Below the pieces are notes generated by a model. The model did no database searches, was not told where the DNA came from, and was given only the letters and a program-made list of their open reading frames with translations. From Metopolophium dirhodum (taxonomy: Eukaryota; Arthropoda; Insecta; Hemiptera; Aphididae), in contig NC_083565.1 in the NCBI RefSeq assembly GCF_019925205.1, positions 36,050,241 through 36,114,240 on the forward strand: a DNA stretch of 64,000 bases. The letters run 5' to 3'. The translations under genes were made by a program, and so were the position numbers. Shown here piece by piece: positions 48,191 through 61,145 of the stretch (positions are counted from its first letter, which is position 1; each line of letters begins with the position of its first letter).

Positions 48191-49439
48191 CTAAAAAAAA
48201 GGACGAATCGGTCCTTAAATCGATATATACATGTTACCCCAAAACCACCCAGTTAGCTTTCAGACGACAATAATAATGTATTACCAACGGGCTACGGTTA
48301 TACGTTTTTGAATTACAACAAAATAAGAAAATCATTCTATGAGAAATCGATGTGTTAATATAAATATAATATATATAATATATCACACATAAAATGATAT
48401 CGAGTTGAATAACAATAAAAACATATATACCTAAACACCACTGAAAAACCACTAACTTCCTCGCTCCGCTCAGAATCTAAAATATATTTTTATAGATAAA
48501 ATACAAACACTTGAATAGAACGTGCTTATGCACTATGTACCTATTATGACAGCGCTATGATGATGGACACTTTAACTATCTGTTCTTTTCTGCCCAAAAG
48601 GTAAATAGCTTGTTGCTTATCGCACACGTCCATATAACGACATTTTCAGTTCAAAATGTTTTAATTTTTAATGTTTGATCAGCGATAGTATGGTATTAAA
48701 TATCGTTGAATATCGATAAAACATGATAATCTCGTCCGTATAAGTTTTTATTTATACACCTGAATTGATTTTTGTATAATAGTTGTATGATTTGTTTTTT
48801 AATATTATTTTTAATTTTTTACCTATATACCTAAGTCATTTGGTTTTTTAATATTTAATGTTGTATGATAGTTCAAAGATTTAAACTCGAGGAAATGATT
48901 AAATTTGATAATGTATGCTGGGAAGTAGGACACCAAATTTATTATTCCCCGGATATTTTCGGTGTAGTAGGACTTTTCACTATAAAATTTATAAAATGGA
49001 TTTATTTTCATAAATATCATAGATTATAAATGTATATATTTGATCAAGTGAACTACTTTGAAACAACAAAAATTAAAAAAAAATAAGTAGGTACGTGTAA
49101 CGTAAAATATAATTAATAAAAATATTATTATTATAATTTCATATTTATTTTATTAATATTATTAATATTTTTTCCTTTTTTATTTAGCCAATTTTTGTAC
49201 TTTTTGTACTTTTGTCAGGAAAATTTATTTATTACTTTTCATTATCTAATTCCATAATGCAGATAGCACATTGGAGATTTTATCCATAAATAGCAAATTT
49301 TTTTTCTGATTTCAAAACCTCAAAATCATAAATTTGGGACATAGGATATTTTTTTGTGTCAACAACGTTATATTTAATAATTTTTCATATGCCATCATAA
49401 AATAGCTAAAAAATGTCCACGAAACTGGAAAGTGACTCA
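48191..49439. other. Gap between X and Y on the right arm
   Basis: 48440-48480 (cctcgctccgctcagaatct) is the terminal piece of a T unit. 49080-49250 resembles 11400-11450 and 54380-54420 (ttattaatattattaatatt, then tttttccttttt). No gene seen; frames at 48234-48452 and 48823-49020 are AT-rich without motifs. Confidence 0.4.
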
Positions 49440-51570
49440 GGGAGCGTATTATCTATATCGTGGTTTTAAAATAATATATAATATACTCCTCCAACACTAT
49501 CGCGGGTAAGAAATTATTATTTTTATATTTGTACACAATTTATTATTCAAACAAATATTATAGTTATCTATATAAGTATATGCTTACTTATAGTTTATAG
49601 TATAATTTATTTATCTCTGTATATTATAGAATATATTACGATTATTAATTGTATTGATTAAAGAATTATTATTAATCACGTCATAATTTTGTTACGTTTC
49701 ACAAATTATTTTGTATTGTATTAAATACCAAATTGAAATTATCTTTATTTTATAAAATTACATTATATTAGATTTTACAGCTCGTGATAATTTCGTTTAT
49801 CATCTATACGAGATGAAATTTAAAATTTATTATAAGTAATAACATTATCTAAACGGGAAAAAATAATGACACTACAGTTATTTATAATTAGTGTGAGGTA
49901 ATTTTGGACAACTCCGAAGAACAAATTTGTCTAGATTAAACTGTAAAATTAAAGTATCAGTTGGATACTTTTAATAGTCAAACATATTTATTTATTAAAA
50001 TATAATTTTGATGTCTGATCGGAAACAGTATAATTAATCGTATGCGAAATCGACCAGCTATTCTTGAAAAGTTGTTCATTTCATAAATTGGAAACGGTAA
50101 ATAATATTCTGTGTCTCCACAAAAACACTTACACGGTCATATCATATATAAATATTTAAGTCATTTTATATATGCAAAATAAAAATATTTATCAAAAAAA
50201 CGATAAAGGCTACGCTCAGCAGATCACGTTAGTTTAAAAATTACAGTGAATTGACCGCTTATAAAATTTAAAGGCAATATCATAGGATTTTTATCATATT
50301 TTAATTTTAAAGCAAGTTTTACTTATTAATATTTCATTATGTATGTAGAATTATATATAAATATTTTATATTTGCGGGGATTTTTTTCCAATTACCGAGA
50401 AATGTGATCTCAGTGCGTGTGTATTATGTATATTTATGTGTATTTTTTTTTTATACAATTGTTATTGTTTGTGACTAAAAAAGGATAACAATAAATACGA
50501 AATAACTTCTACGTTTTTCCATTCGGGTAATTTGGTAAATATTATTCGTAAGAAGTTTGATGTTAAATTTTGAAGTTCAAATTTGAGAAAATTCGTTTCT
50601 AGGGTATCAAAAGAACAAAGTTTCGCAGTAGATTTTGAAATAATCGGAAAAAGTACAAAAATCAGCGTTAATTACATGCAGTTAAATACATGCGTTAAAT
50701 ACGATCAGTGATATACGGTTATCATCATATTAATATATCGGGATATATGTATTGTCAATAGGTACTATAGCGTAGTAGACAAGGTAAACTCCTGAGAAGA
50801 GAGGTAGAGGGCACGATTATCGTCTTTGGTTTTCGTCGACGTTGGAGTTTTCGAACAAAAAGACTACAGGCACGTTGCCTGTAACCTAACCACGTTGGTG
50901 ACGTTGCCGAAAACATCCCATCAGTTCGAGGGTAGCGGTGTGATGGGGTGCGGTGGGGTGGAGAGGGAGGTTTGTCGACTACGCCCCGCCGCGCACTGAA
51001 CAACACCCTACTCAACCACTCCCGAGAACCTGCCGTCAACGGGGCCTAACAATAACCATAATATATATTTTTTATTGATCCAGCAATCTAATACTTACCA
51101 ATTAGATCCAATGTCATTTATTTACATTAGTTCATAATACCTATTACTGTTTTTAATAGTGAATTTATCAATTTCGGTTTGCTAGTTTATTAACTACGGC
51201 CCTCTATAATATCATGTACTTATTTATCTATATTATAATAATAATATAATAATTATCATTAAGATTGTATATTATTTTTATTATTTTTAATTATTATGTT
51301 AACAGCTGTATCTTATAGCTTTGGATATTAGTAACCTAACCTAACCGATACTCCAACACTGTTTATACCTATATATTATTTAATAACAACACGTACCTAC
51401 GTGTAAAAACCTCGTGTTGTGTTGTGGTTGTGTGTAATAATATAATATTTATATATATAATAATATAATTTTGTTACACATTGTTGTAGGTATATAATAT
51501 TTTATATCAAAAATTTGTAACGGGGATCATGGAATAGCTTCGCGGGCCACGGGTTGGGAATCACTGTCAT
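49440..51570 (-). mobile_element. hAT-like repeat Y, copy 3
   Basis: Inverted copy of Y. From the right it reads cagtgattcccaacccgtgg (near 51567), then atgacattggatctaattgg (51111), then gttctcgggagtggttgagt (about 51028). It ends with tagtgttggaggagtatatt near 49500. The 14680-15569 hAT insertion is absent here, so this copy provides an empty site. Frame 50755-51039 is a repeat artefact. Confidence 0.65.
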
Positions 51571-51789
51571 AGATGAATACGAAATCTTATTACTATAATA
51601 TATTATTCTGTATCATAAAATATTACTATACATATCGATATATGATAACATAAGTTATAATATAGGCACCTAAATCATAATATATAATATATGTATCTAT
51701 ATGTATATATGTGTTATTATGTACAGATATCGTTTAATTAATTATGTTAATATGTTATGTAGCGTACAAATTGGTTAAGTAAATTCAAA

Positions 51790-54210
51790 TGTATAATATT
51801 ATTACTAAATATCGCATCATTTACTTGTAATAATACAGTTTATTAGGCACCAGGTACCTTCTTACTAGAATTTCATTAGAAACAGTTTTCAATAAATTAT
51901 TTATCAGACTATCTATTTATATACATAAATTATATAATTGTTGGAAAATTGGTACGGTTAATTAACTTACAAACTTGTATAGAAAAAACTTAAATATTAA
52001 ATATATTACGAAATTATATAATATGAGCTCAAAAGAATTAAAATTACTGATAGCGTATAAGCTAACCTCACCTAAGCTGTATACGATTGTGATGCACTTA
52101 ACGTTAATTAACTTCCTCCAGTAATCATATAAATATAAATGAATTCGGATTTTCAGATGATCTTTATTATGTAGGTACTAGGTACATTGCATATAAATAT
52201 AATATTTTTCGTTTAAATTTCCAATTTCATCAACATTACATTCCTTAACATTTCTTCTATATTTTAAATTTTAATACAATAAAATGTGTACATGACGTGT
52301 GTGCGTGTGGTCTATCGGCGCCCTGTGACCGTCTAAATTCTCAGAATAGAGGCATGAGAGACGACAATACAAATATAGACATTATAAAGTTTTAAGTATA
52401 CAGACCTTATGCCATATACAATTAAATGAACATACAGAAATGTATAAGCTACGTATAGATAACCTTCCTATTTATTTTACAATGGTTTGTAATAATATTA
52501 TAAAAAAATATTATTATATCTATTTAAAATTATATTACTTTATATTCATCAAGTTCGAGTTTCAAGTGACAATATACCTACCGCTATATGTAGATTGTTA
52601 TAATGTCGAGTATTGTGAGTACCAATTCTTAAAACGAACGGTATAAATCTTAAAATATATAATATAATGTAAAATCGTATGTAAAATCGTACCGAAAGAC
52701 ATGGTTTTAATTTTAACTCAAATAAAATATATTTACATACTATATACTATACATATTTATATAGGTACTTTATTGTACATACTACATACTATATTAATAA
52801 TTGATAACTTGACTGTTCAATTATTTACTGCCGTTTATCAAAAACTTCTTTTTCTAAAATATTTCTGACAATCTAAAACATTAGATCGGAGTTTGAATCA
52901 GCGGTAATTTGAGGCAATTACTTGTGGGGGGGGGATGGGGGATGGGGCTGAGAATTATATAATGCTCATTACACCTCTATATGTACTACTGGACTAGAGC
53001 TGCTCGCAATTATTTATTTCAACAAGACAATTATTAAACAATTTGACCATAATGAAGTACAAAAAATATGATGTGCCTTATCTTTTAGTAGTATTATAAA
53101 CAGAAATTATTCAGTTATTCATTTTTAATTTAGAATTATAAACAATGGTGGATTAAAGGGTTCATATAAAGTCGGCAAATCCATAAGAGGTCACTCGTAC
53201 AAAATGTATTAGTAACATAATTACCCCCATTTTACTAAACCACTCGCTTCGCTAGCTAAAAATAATGACCATCCAATATTAATTTTATAGTAAAAATCAT
53301 CTAAGTAATCTAAGTTTAGTGCGTAGGAATGAGGTATCTACTGTCTGTCTGTGTAGAATGTAGATAATAATTAAAATTTAGTTTGACAAAAAACCATTTT
53401 AAAATATAAAAATAATTTGAAGCTATCAATTATTCGTTATAATATTATAAGATTAAAAATATCAAATAATTACTTACACATAATGATTAATAATTTATTA
53501 AAATATGTAAAGCACTCAAGTACTCAATGTGATATGCGGCGAAAAACAAAAATACTTAAAATTTATCAATTGTTCCGATTTTGGTGGTATTAATAGTAAA
53601 AACCTTCATATATAGTTTAAAAAAAACATATTAATACGTCATATCATCAAAACCGGGAAACTTACTTATTATTATTACTACATAATTACGATAGTTCCAA
53701 CTTATGATAGTAAGTAGTAAAATCTTACAAATTTCATTTAATTTTTCACAGAATATTTTGTTATAATTTATTATTTAATTCAGTTATTAAATATGAATTT
53801 TACAATTATAACAATTATTGTATATTCTGTTACTTTAAAATCGTGTTGGCCAGGGGGGTCTAAAACGTGTACCTTGAAGTTTTAGGAGGGCTTAGTCCCC
53901 TCAAGCTCCCCCCCCCCCCGATTTCCACCTTTGTAGGGTGGGCGAGATTCTCAACATTTTTGAGGCCGTGGCCACCCATAATGTCACCAGGAGTTTCGAT
54001 GACGATTTTTTTAAAACAATAATTACACAAAATACTCACCATATATTAGATTATTATATCTGTGTTGGCGACAATCAATAATTTGTCTGAGAATGGTTAT
54101 TCTGGACGACTGGCGTCGTTAGTCTTCGACTATCTATTAAAATATTTAACTAATAGTTTAAAGTAGAATATAATTAACGGGGACGGAAAACTAAACAGTT
54201 ACAATAGTTG
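51790..54210 (+). repeat. Repeat Z, right-arm copy, interrupted
   Basis: It runs from actaaatatcgcatcattta, through ctgatagcgtataagctaac (52047) and gacatggttttaattttaac (52698), to catttctgacaatct-like sequence (52860). The Z tail resumes at gattctcaacatttttgagg (53946) and continues to about 54150. The 1-kb stretch between (52890-53940) is an insertion or unrelated sequence with G- and C-runs (52926, 53911). Orientation is opposite to 12380-13560, as expected for a palindrome. Confidence 0.6.
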
Positions 54211-54520
54211 TTAAAATAATTATAGACGTCAATGATTTTCATTTTAAATTAAAACATTGTTTTTGAGTATTGTTATCAGTAACTATAAAATTGTATGTCA
54301 TGCCAATTACTAAATAAAATTACAAATATTTTTAAATGTATAACATTAGAATATTATTATTATTTCATTTTTATTTTGTTAATATTATTAATATTTTTTC
54401 CTTTTTAATTTTTGGATTTTTGTCATTATTTTTTAACAATATTGTAATAATGTAATATAATATTCAAGATAATTTGTTTTCATATATTTTGTTGATTATT
54501 GCATATTTTTGCATATCATA
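54210..54520 (-). repeat. Right-arm partner of 11330-11600
   Basis: Reverse-complemented it contains gacatacaattttatagtta, then gacaaaaatccaaaaattaa and gaaaacaaattatcttgaat, in the same order and spacing as 11600-11330. It adjoins block Z, as on the left. Confidence 0.6.
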
Positions 54521-54537
54521 TAGCTTTTAGAATAATA

Positions 54538-54701
54538 TTGCGCACTTTCGCGCTTTCAACTAAGCCGCTTGAAAGGTGTGACAAAGTTAGCGACGGGTAA
54601 CGGCAGCGGTCGACCACTGACGACCAATCACAGTGCATCTAACCCTTGTCAAGGGGGTCGGACCCTTCCAGCGGCTCAGTTAAAAGTTCGAAAGTGAGCA
54701 A
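54538..54701. mobile_element. 164-bp MITE with about 39-bp terminal inverted repeats
   Basis: The left end ttgcgcactttcgcgctttc and the inverted right end ttgctcactttcgaactttt continue into aactaagccgcttgaaagg versus aactgagccgctggaaggg. The centre is GC-rich. It is absent from the mirrored position near 11330. No clear target duplication. Confidence 0.65.
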
Positions 54702-54719
54702 CCTTATTCTGAGTAAAGT

Positions 54720-55085
54720 ACTTGTACTGTACAGTTCTATGCCATTAGCTTACGAATTATAGCAAATCGACCTATTATGAAAATGGATGGTAAGAAAATT
54801 ATCTGAAGTTTGATGGAAGTTTTTTTTACGATAATTCAGTTTTTAAGTGAGTTATGAGCATTTTTAATTTACTATTTATTATACACGTATAACTACTTAA
54901 AAACTGAATTGTCGTAAAAAACTATCATCAAAACATAGATAATATTCTTACCATCTAGTTTCATAATAGGTCGATTCACTCTAATTTATAAGCTAACGGC
55001 ATAAAACTTGAACTGCTGAGCGTAAATTTGGTATGTTATGCGTCTGTAAGACAGAGACAACACATTCGGTGGCGCGGCGTCCTCT
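54720..55085 (+). repeat. Decayed relative of the 41468-41755 fold-back element
   Basis: It shares gtgagttatgagcattttta, then taaaaactgaattgtcgtaa and gtctgtaagacagagacaac with 41540-41765. The inverted arm is mostly lost on the left side. Confidence 0.55.
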
Positions 55086-55644
55086 AAATAGATTCATAAT
55101 ATTCTTAAGCAATTTCACTAAAAAATATTTATTTTGTATTATGATATTATAAGAGTAATATTAATTAACACACTATGTCGTAAATGATGAAAATGTGTAA
55201 GTACCTACATTTTTTTAAAATTTTTTTTCGTATATTTGTTGCATATTTTAATATATTTTTATGATATATATTATTATACGGCTATATACCATGAAACTTT
55301 TTATTGCATACAAATCAGTACACTAATTATTATTATAATACTATCTTAGTATATTAATATATAAAACAGCAAATGTTATGTCAAAAGACAAGACATATTT
55401 ACGATAATCTAAACATCATCACTGTGACATTGACGTGTTACTAATATCAGGTGTATTATACTAATAATTGGAAAATAAGGAAACAGTTTTAAATATTTAT
55501 CTATTGAATGCAAACATTATATATGGAATATTAATATAAAATTAAACCAAAATTAATATTTTTTTTTGACAACTTTTGAGCTGTATTTTTGATAAATTAG
55601 GTATTACGATTTGACCAATCAACTTTTTTACACAATTTTTTTTG
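55086..55644. other. AT-rich gap, nothing recognised
   Basis: No frame, RNA signature or repeat partner seen. Confidence 0.4.
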
Positions 55645-56110
55645 ACTAACTGTCCGGATACAATAAAATATAGGTACAAATATGGATTTTCTTAAATAAT
55701 GATAATAGTGTCAAGGAATAAAGTTTATTAAATAACTTAATGATTCCACAAATTGACAAGTATTTATGAATTTAACCATCGATATTTTTTGTATATACTT
55801 GATTTTTTGTTCGAAATAATATGTATACCAAACACAACATTTAAATACCTTAATTTAAAATGTATAACATAATATACAAATTAAATCAGCATTTATTTTC
55901 TAGGAAAATGAATAAATTGATAAATCTGACAAATGAATAGGAACGTTTTTATTTAATAATAGTAATATTTAATGTTTTGTTATTTGAAAATGCGTAACTG
56001 ATAGGGAGTAGCGTATATTATAATTTATAATATAAAATATACAACATTGGGCAGAAAATATAATATATACTTATACATATTCGTCCCAAATGTTGCGATT
56101 TTCAACGTTT
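55645..56110 (-). repeat. Block S, right arm of the large palindrome
   Basis: Inverted partner of 10735-11240. Anchors are aggaacgtttttatttaata (55942), tgttatttgaaaatgcg (about 55977) and ggatacaataaaatataggt (about 55656). Confidence 0.6.
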
Positions 56111-57229
56111 TTGCAATTTTTTACCTACCTAAGCTTGTATACATGTACTATATGTACGTAAATATCTACCTAACCTAACTCATTCTTAGTGGAGTGCTAA
56201 ACCTACTCGGAATTAATTTTTTGTATCGTATGTTGGCCACAAACACAATATAAACAAACGTACACAAAAAAGTTATTCATATTAATTATTATAATAAATA
56301 AATAATAATAGATAATATACTGGCTCAAAAGTATGCTGCCTAGTTATAAATTTTCTTATTAATGTTATTACTGTATTAATTTTGTTAAAAATACATTTGT
56401 CTAAAATAATACATCAGTTTTTACTTTCGTTAATAATATTTATATTTTTCCTATTACAGTTATAATTTTAATTTTCTAAAAGTTTTCCTGTATTTTTTTT
56501 TATTTTTTAAGTTTTTTTTCATTCGTAAACTATAAATTCTTTTTATTTTCAACATAAAACAATTACACTTTTTAAATTCATAGACGCACGCACATCAAAA
56601 ATGAATGCAATTATTAACGAAGGATTATATATTTTAGCTGGCCACAGATCTGGAGACTAAAATATTTTTATGCATCCATAGTAAGCCTATATAGTAAGCC
56701 GAAACTTTGCGAATACCGTGCTGCGACAAAATTAAAAAAGTGAAATTAATACCTATTCAAATTTAAATTTCATATTTATTTATTTATGTTAAAAATGTTT
56801 TATTGATCTATGTAAATCACAATATTATTGTAGTAGACCGGCGTTCGCGTGTTCTCGCTTGTGATGTGGATTAGGCCTACAGGGGACACCACAATAAAAA
56901 AAACGCGCCACGTGTAATACCTCATGCTTTTAAACAACATGTACGATGTGATATAATGTCTTTTAAGAAGCATAGGTGGTGTGGAAACATACACGACGCT
57001 GCAGTCATCCTATACAACGATTACATTGAAGTAATATATATAACACAAATAATAATAAGATAAAAAACCTATATAACATAAGACCGTGTTAGACATTAAA
57101 GAAATATGCTTTTAGAGCGATACAGATCACAGGTAGTTTAAGGCATAAAATATATACATAATATATACCTATAATGTGTCCAAAAACTCTCGTATCACTC
57201 CTGTTATATTCATAGCAAATCATGAGGTT
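56111..57229. other. AT-rich gap, nothing recognised
   Basis: A slightly GC-richer stretch at 56830-57020 has no motif in any frame; the minus frame at 56800-56994 is not supported. cctaacctaactc near 56170 is too short to be telomeric. Confidence 0.4.
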
Positions 57230-59370
57230 TTTTTTATTTTATTAGAATTAATACTTATTCATTTAAATATTACTGATTTTATTGTGCGACTTGGCTCACT
57301 TTAAAGATTCATAGAATATTTTGTTTTATGATTTGAATATTATTTAACTGTGATATAAGTTATAAATAATTATTTAGAATGTCATATACTAGATATAATT
57401 TTTTTTCTCAATTTTTGACAATATTATATACAATTACATTAATATATTATAATATGATTACCTAATGAAAAACAATGTTTGGTGTATTTTTACCTATTGT
57501 TATTTAATATTGTTATTTAAAACGTAACTATTAAAATCTTGATGAATGTTTGCTCTGCAGTCTGGCGACAGCAAGTCGGATCAGAAAAAATGCAGGTACC
57601 TGGTACTGCACCCCTACATACAATTGGAAATGACCCCTCAGTCTATATAGCATGGAAACAATATCATTTTATTTTTGACAGCTTAGAAAACGATGATTAT
57701 GGGATCGGCGCGGCCTGCAAGTCACTCGCATTAGCGGCGCTTACATGAACAGGTAGATGGACAGACAATATTATAGGTATGGGCGTGAACTGTAATAATA
57801 ATGGTATGTTTTGATAGCTGATGACAGGGAGAAAAATATTTTACCACTAGAAACGATTTTATGTATAATACCTCTATAAAAATAAATTCGACAGCTGTAA
57901 CGTATAGTCGTAGTCTTCGTAAATATATTATGTTAAAATGTTATATTTAACTAATATATACGTCTTATTATTCAAAATAATAACCACACCACTTACGGCA
58001 AATAATAATTTAAACTTAAATGTATACATATTTTTAAGAACGCTTCTCGAGAATTTGTTGACTTCATCTAACACACGACATCGCAAATTTGCAATCGCTA
58101 GTTTCAATATTGTGCAGTTGGTTTTCATATTAGAGTGACAACTGACAAACTTTTAGGTAAGAACATAATCTGTGCTTAGCGTCGGCGATTTGGCAATACT
58201 TTTTATTTTCAACGGGTATGTGAAATATTACAAATTAAAAATGCTCAATCTTGCTTGAAAATTAAAATATTACAAAATCGTTGACTCTAAGCACATATAC
58301 CTAATGTTCTTACCTAAAAGTTTTTCATTTCACTCCAATATCAAAACCAACAGGCAACAGTTACTAGCTAATGAAAATTTGCTATGCTGTACATGTGTAA
58401 GACGGAGATAATAAATGCAAGAGTAGCGTTGTCTTAATGACGATTCTAAAGACATTCATTTTCGATAAAACTATTTTATGAATTATTTAGCATAATTCCA
58501 GCCTATTAAAATATAATTACCAAACGGTTCCATATACAAAAAAAAATGTTATTAATTTAAATAAGATTATAATATAATAGGTTCACATAATGTATGTTAA
58601 TAATTGAAATACCTAGTTTATATTTTATTAGTTAAGACCTAATTTAATTACCTTTTGTAGCATTTATTTCGTAAAACAATTATAATCGTAGAAATATCAA
58701 AATTTAAATAAAATTCGTTTTCAGTTAATTTTACAAATTTGGAAATAAATCTTATTCACTGATAAATATTGAATTGTGAATTGTAGTATGTTAGTGATTG
58801 ATTGAAGTCAGGTCCGAGCGCTTCTCCGATTTGTTGTGATATGTGGTGTTTTTTCATCGCATCTTCGTATTTTTGGCATTCGGTGATAATGTGTTTGACT
58901 GTGTAGTCCACTCCACATATTTCGCATATAGGAGAATCGTTTTTTTCCATGAGGAGCCTATGAGTGATGTAATTTGAATTATATACCTACCTATGCAACA
59001 TATATAGTATATTGTAAATAGTGTCATTGATATCATGAATACCATTAAATTTTATAAATATAACTGTTAACTTCATTAAATATCTTAAAGTTATAATTTT
59101 TTGTTCATAATAGTTGTGTCCAGTTAGTACAAATTTTCATTTTACATTTTAATTTTATGACAATATGATATGATATGGTGCCTATAACAATATCAAAAAT
59201 CATAAAAATAAAATGCTGGACGGCAAAGTGCAAATCTCAAAAAGTACCGGTTGGTAAAATCCATAAAAGTGCTGGGCGTATCCTCTGCAAAAGCACCCAG
59301 TCAAATCTACACCACGATCCTAACAAAACATAAAATTTGGTTTACATTTTATAATATTCATAACGCTTAA
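57230..59370 (-). repeat. Composite repeat W, fullest copy, carrying a LINE C-terminus
   Basis: On the minus strand it runs from about 59370 (acattttataatattcataa region), past a LINE-type frame (58986-58756), an AT-rich stretch, a fold-back unit (58440-58030) and the 57870-57540 part, to an A-rich tail (ttaattctaataaaataaaa near 57225-57245). Partial copies are 6180-6725, 7290-8186 and 16505-18466 in the opposite orientation. The A-rich tail and the frame suggest a non-LTR retrotransposon 3' region into which a fold-back element inserted before the copies spread. Confidence 0.6.
58756..58986 (-). pseudogene. Non-LTR retrotransposon (Jockey/I-like) ORF2 C-terminal fragment
   Basis: The frame contains ITHRLLMEKNDSPICEICG, then TVKHIITECQKYEDAMKK, and ends FNIYQ. 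The T-H-x-x-L-M start and C-x-x-C ... T-V-x-H-I-I-x-E-C pattern is the Cys/His motif at the C-terminus of many insect LINE reverse transcriptase proteins, after the RNase H region. Upstream ORF2 is missing, so it is a 5'-truncated or decayed copy. Its last codons are also present at 17403-17425. The exact clade is uncertain. Confidence 0.6.
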
Positions 59371-59426
59371 ACATTTTTCTTTAGGAACTTACATTTGCCC
59401 ATAATCGATCACTGTAGTACGAATCG

Positions 59427-60293
59427 CGGAAAAAAGTCCCACACTAGGAAAAATGAATAAAAGTATATCAAAACTGAAGTATAAATATGTTAAAATTGTA
59501 TTGAAAAATACTTTAGAGTTATATAAAAAAATCATATGATATCATAAAAAATGTTAATTAACTACTTAAATCACATATTAAAATATAGTAAAATTTAATT
59601 TAATACAAGTTTAAAATAATAAAATGTAATAAAATAGTCAATAGTAAATACAATTATAGTACCTTTATAACTATAATAATAATGCTATAAAATAATAAAA
59701 ATGTAATTTTATAATTAGGTACACATCTTTCTTATGTTATGACTTACGGCTGTTAAAAAGGCCTGTTTATAGGCAGGTATACATATTATTATACCAAAAA
59801 ACGTTTGTTTTTATGTAATGTTCTAAAATTTATTGTAATTAAAGTTCAAATTATAAGTGTCTATAGTAATTTCGTATATATTTATTAGTCTAGTATATTT
59901 GAAAATCCATCCAGAATAAATTTCTATTATAACAAAAATTTAATTTTTTTAAAAATGACCTCTGCAATTACCTTTTAATTTATGATGAATAATTATTATA
60001 ATATGAAACTTTTTTTATTTATCTATACCATAATATTATCATTACACTAAAACTAAATAGTAAATTTCTAAATTATATCAAAAGCCTAAAATATGGTCTT
60101 CATTAGGGAACTTGAAAATTAAATATATTTATTATAATATATACACTATATTGATATGTATTCTCCCTTCTATTTCTTATGATATAATATGATTTTTTAT
60201 GTAACTTAAATGTATTTTTCAATACAGTGTTAACATATTTACACTTCAATTTTGATATATTTTCATTCATTTTTTTTCGGGACTTTTTTTCCG
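59427..60293. mobile_element. 867-bp element with terminal inverted repeats of about 95 bp
   Basis: The left end cggaaaaaagtcccacacta, then gtatatcaaaactgaagtat and ttgtattgaaaaatac, is mirrored by the right end; reverse-complemented that reads cggaaaaaaagtcccgaaaa, atatatcaaaattgaagtgt and ctgtattgaaaaatac. The interior is AT-rich with no transposase. No confident target duplication. The GGACTTTTTT-type terminus recurs on other elements here. Confidence 0.7.
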
Positions 60294-60550
60294 ATTACTC
60301 TGTTGTAGGTAGGTTATGAGTGATAAATACTTTCCAATTTTGAACACCTTAAATCGTCTATAAGCATATTATTTTTTATCGTGTAGAATATTAGTTTCTT
60401 TGAATAGTTTCAACAAATTCTTATGTATAGATGGGTCATTATTAGAGTGGTGACGTTTGACGGGCCCTGGGCGCGGTGATTCGGTATGACAAGGGTAAGT
60501 AGATAATTTATTGTTATTATTATTTTTTTTTATTGTGGGAACATTCTAGT

Positions 60551-60612
60551 CCAGCCATACTCAACCTTTTTTTCACATAAAATATTTTAAAATATTACGC
60601 GGGCCGCATAAT
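60551..60612 (+). repeat. hAT-like terminus fragment
   Basis: ccagccatactcaacctttt followed by gcgggccgcata resembles hAT ends (CAG-x-x-x-T-x-C-T-C-A-A-C-C ... GCGGGCCGC). Only one end is recognisable. It is directly followed by the 60640 block. Confidence 0.35.
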
Positions 60613-61145
60613 ACCATACCATAATGACGAATAGGACGAATATTTTTTTAAACGCTTTTACATTTTATGTATCTATGATAACCTTCTCGTATTGTTTACG
60701 TCTAAATTCACTCGACCCTCTCTGAACGCGTATATACATAAATTATATTATTATACGGGTTTTTCGTGTATTATTTTTTTAGAACTACCGCCTGTGACTA
60801 GTTTAACAGGAATGTATAGACGCGTTGAAGGTACTTAAATGGCGACACACAGATGGGAGACGGCGACTCTGGATGACAGGGCTAGTTAATAAATTATGTT
60901 GTTATCGTTATATAGATAGGTAGACGGAATTTCATTGTTTGGAAAATCTTTCCGTTGGAAATAACAACTGTTTTATTATTGTTGGCACCGGGGTTCTTTC
61001 GATGCACGCGATAATATAATATATTATAAAGAATTGTTGTTATATACTTATGTGCCTACCACCCTCTTTTCTGTACATTTTTTTTTTCAGTTTATAATAG
61101 CATTTCGAAAACCCTGATCTTATCGGTATAATATAAAATAGGACG

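Noticed and set aside
51330..56190. cctaacctaacc near 51335 and 56170 as insect telomeric repeats
   Set aside because: Only two or three units; far too short for a telomeric array.
57539..57748. 69-codon frame with fairly normal composition
   Set aside because: It lies inside composite repeat W and is not open in the copies at 6200-6450 or 7860-8180.
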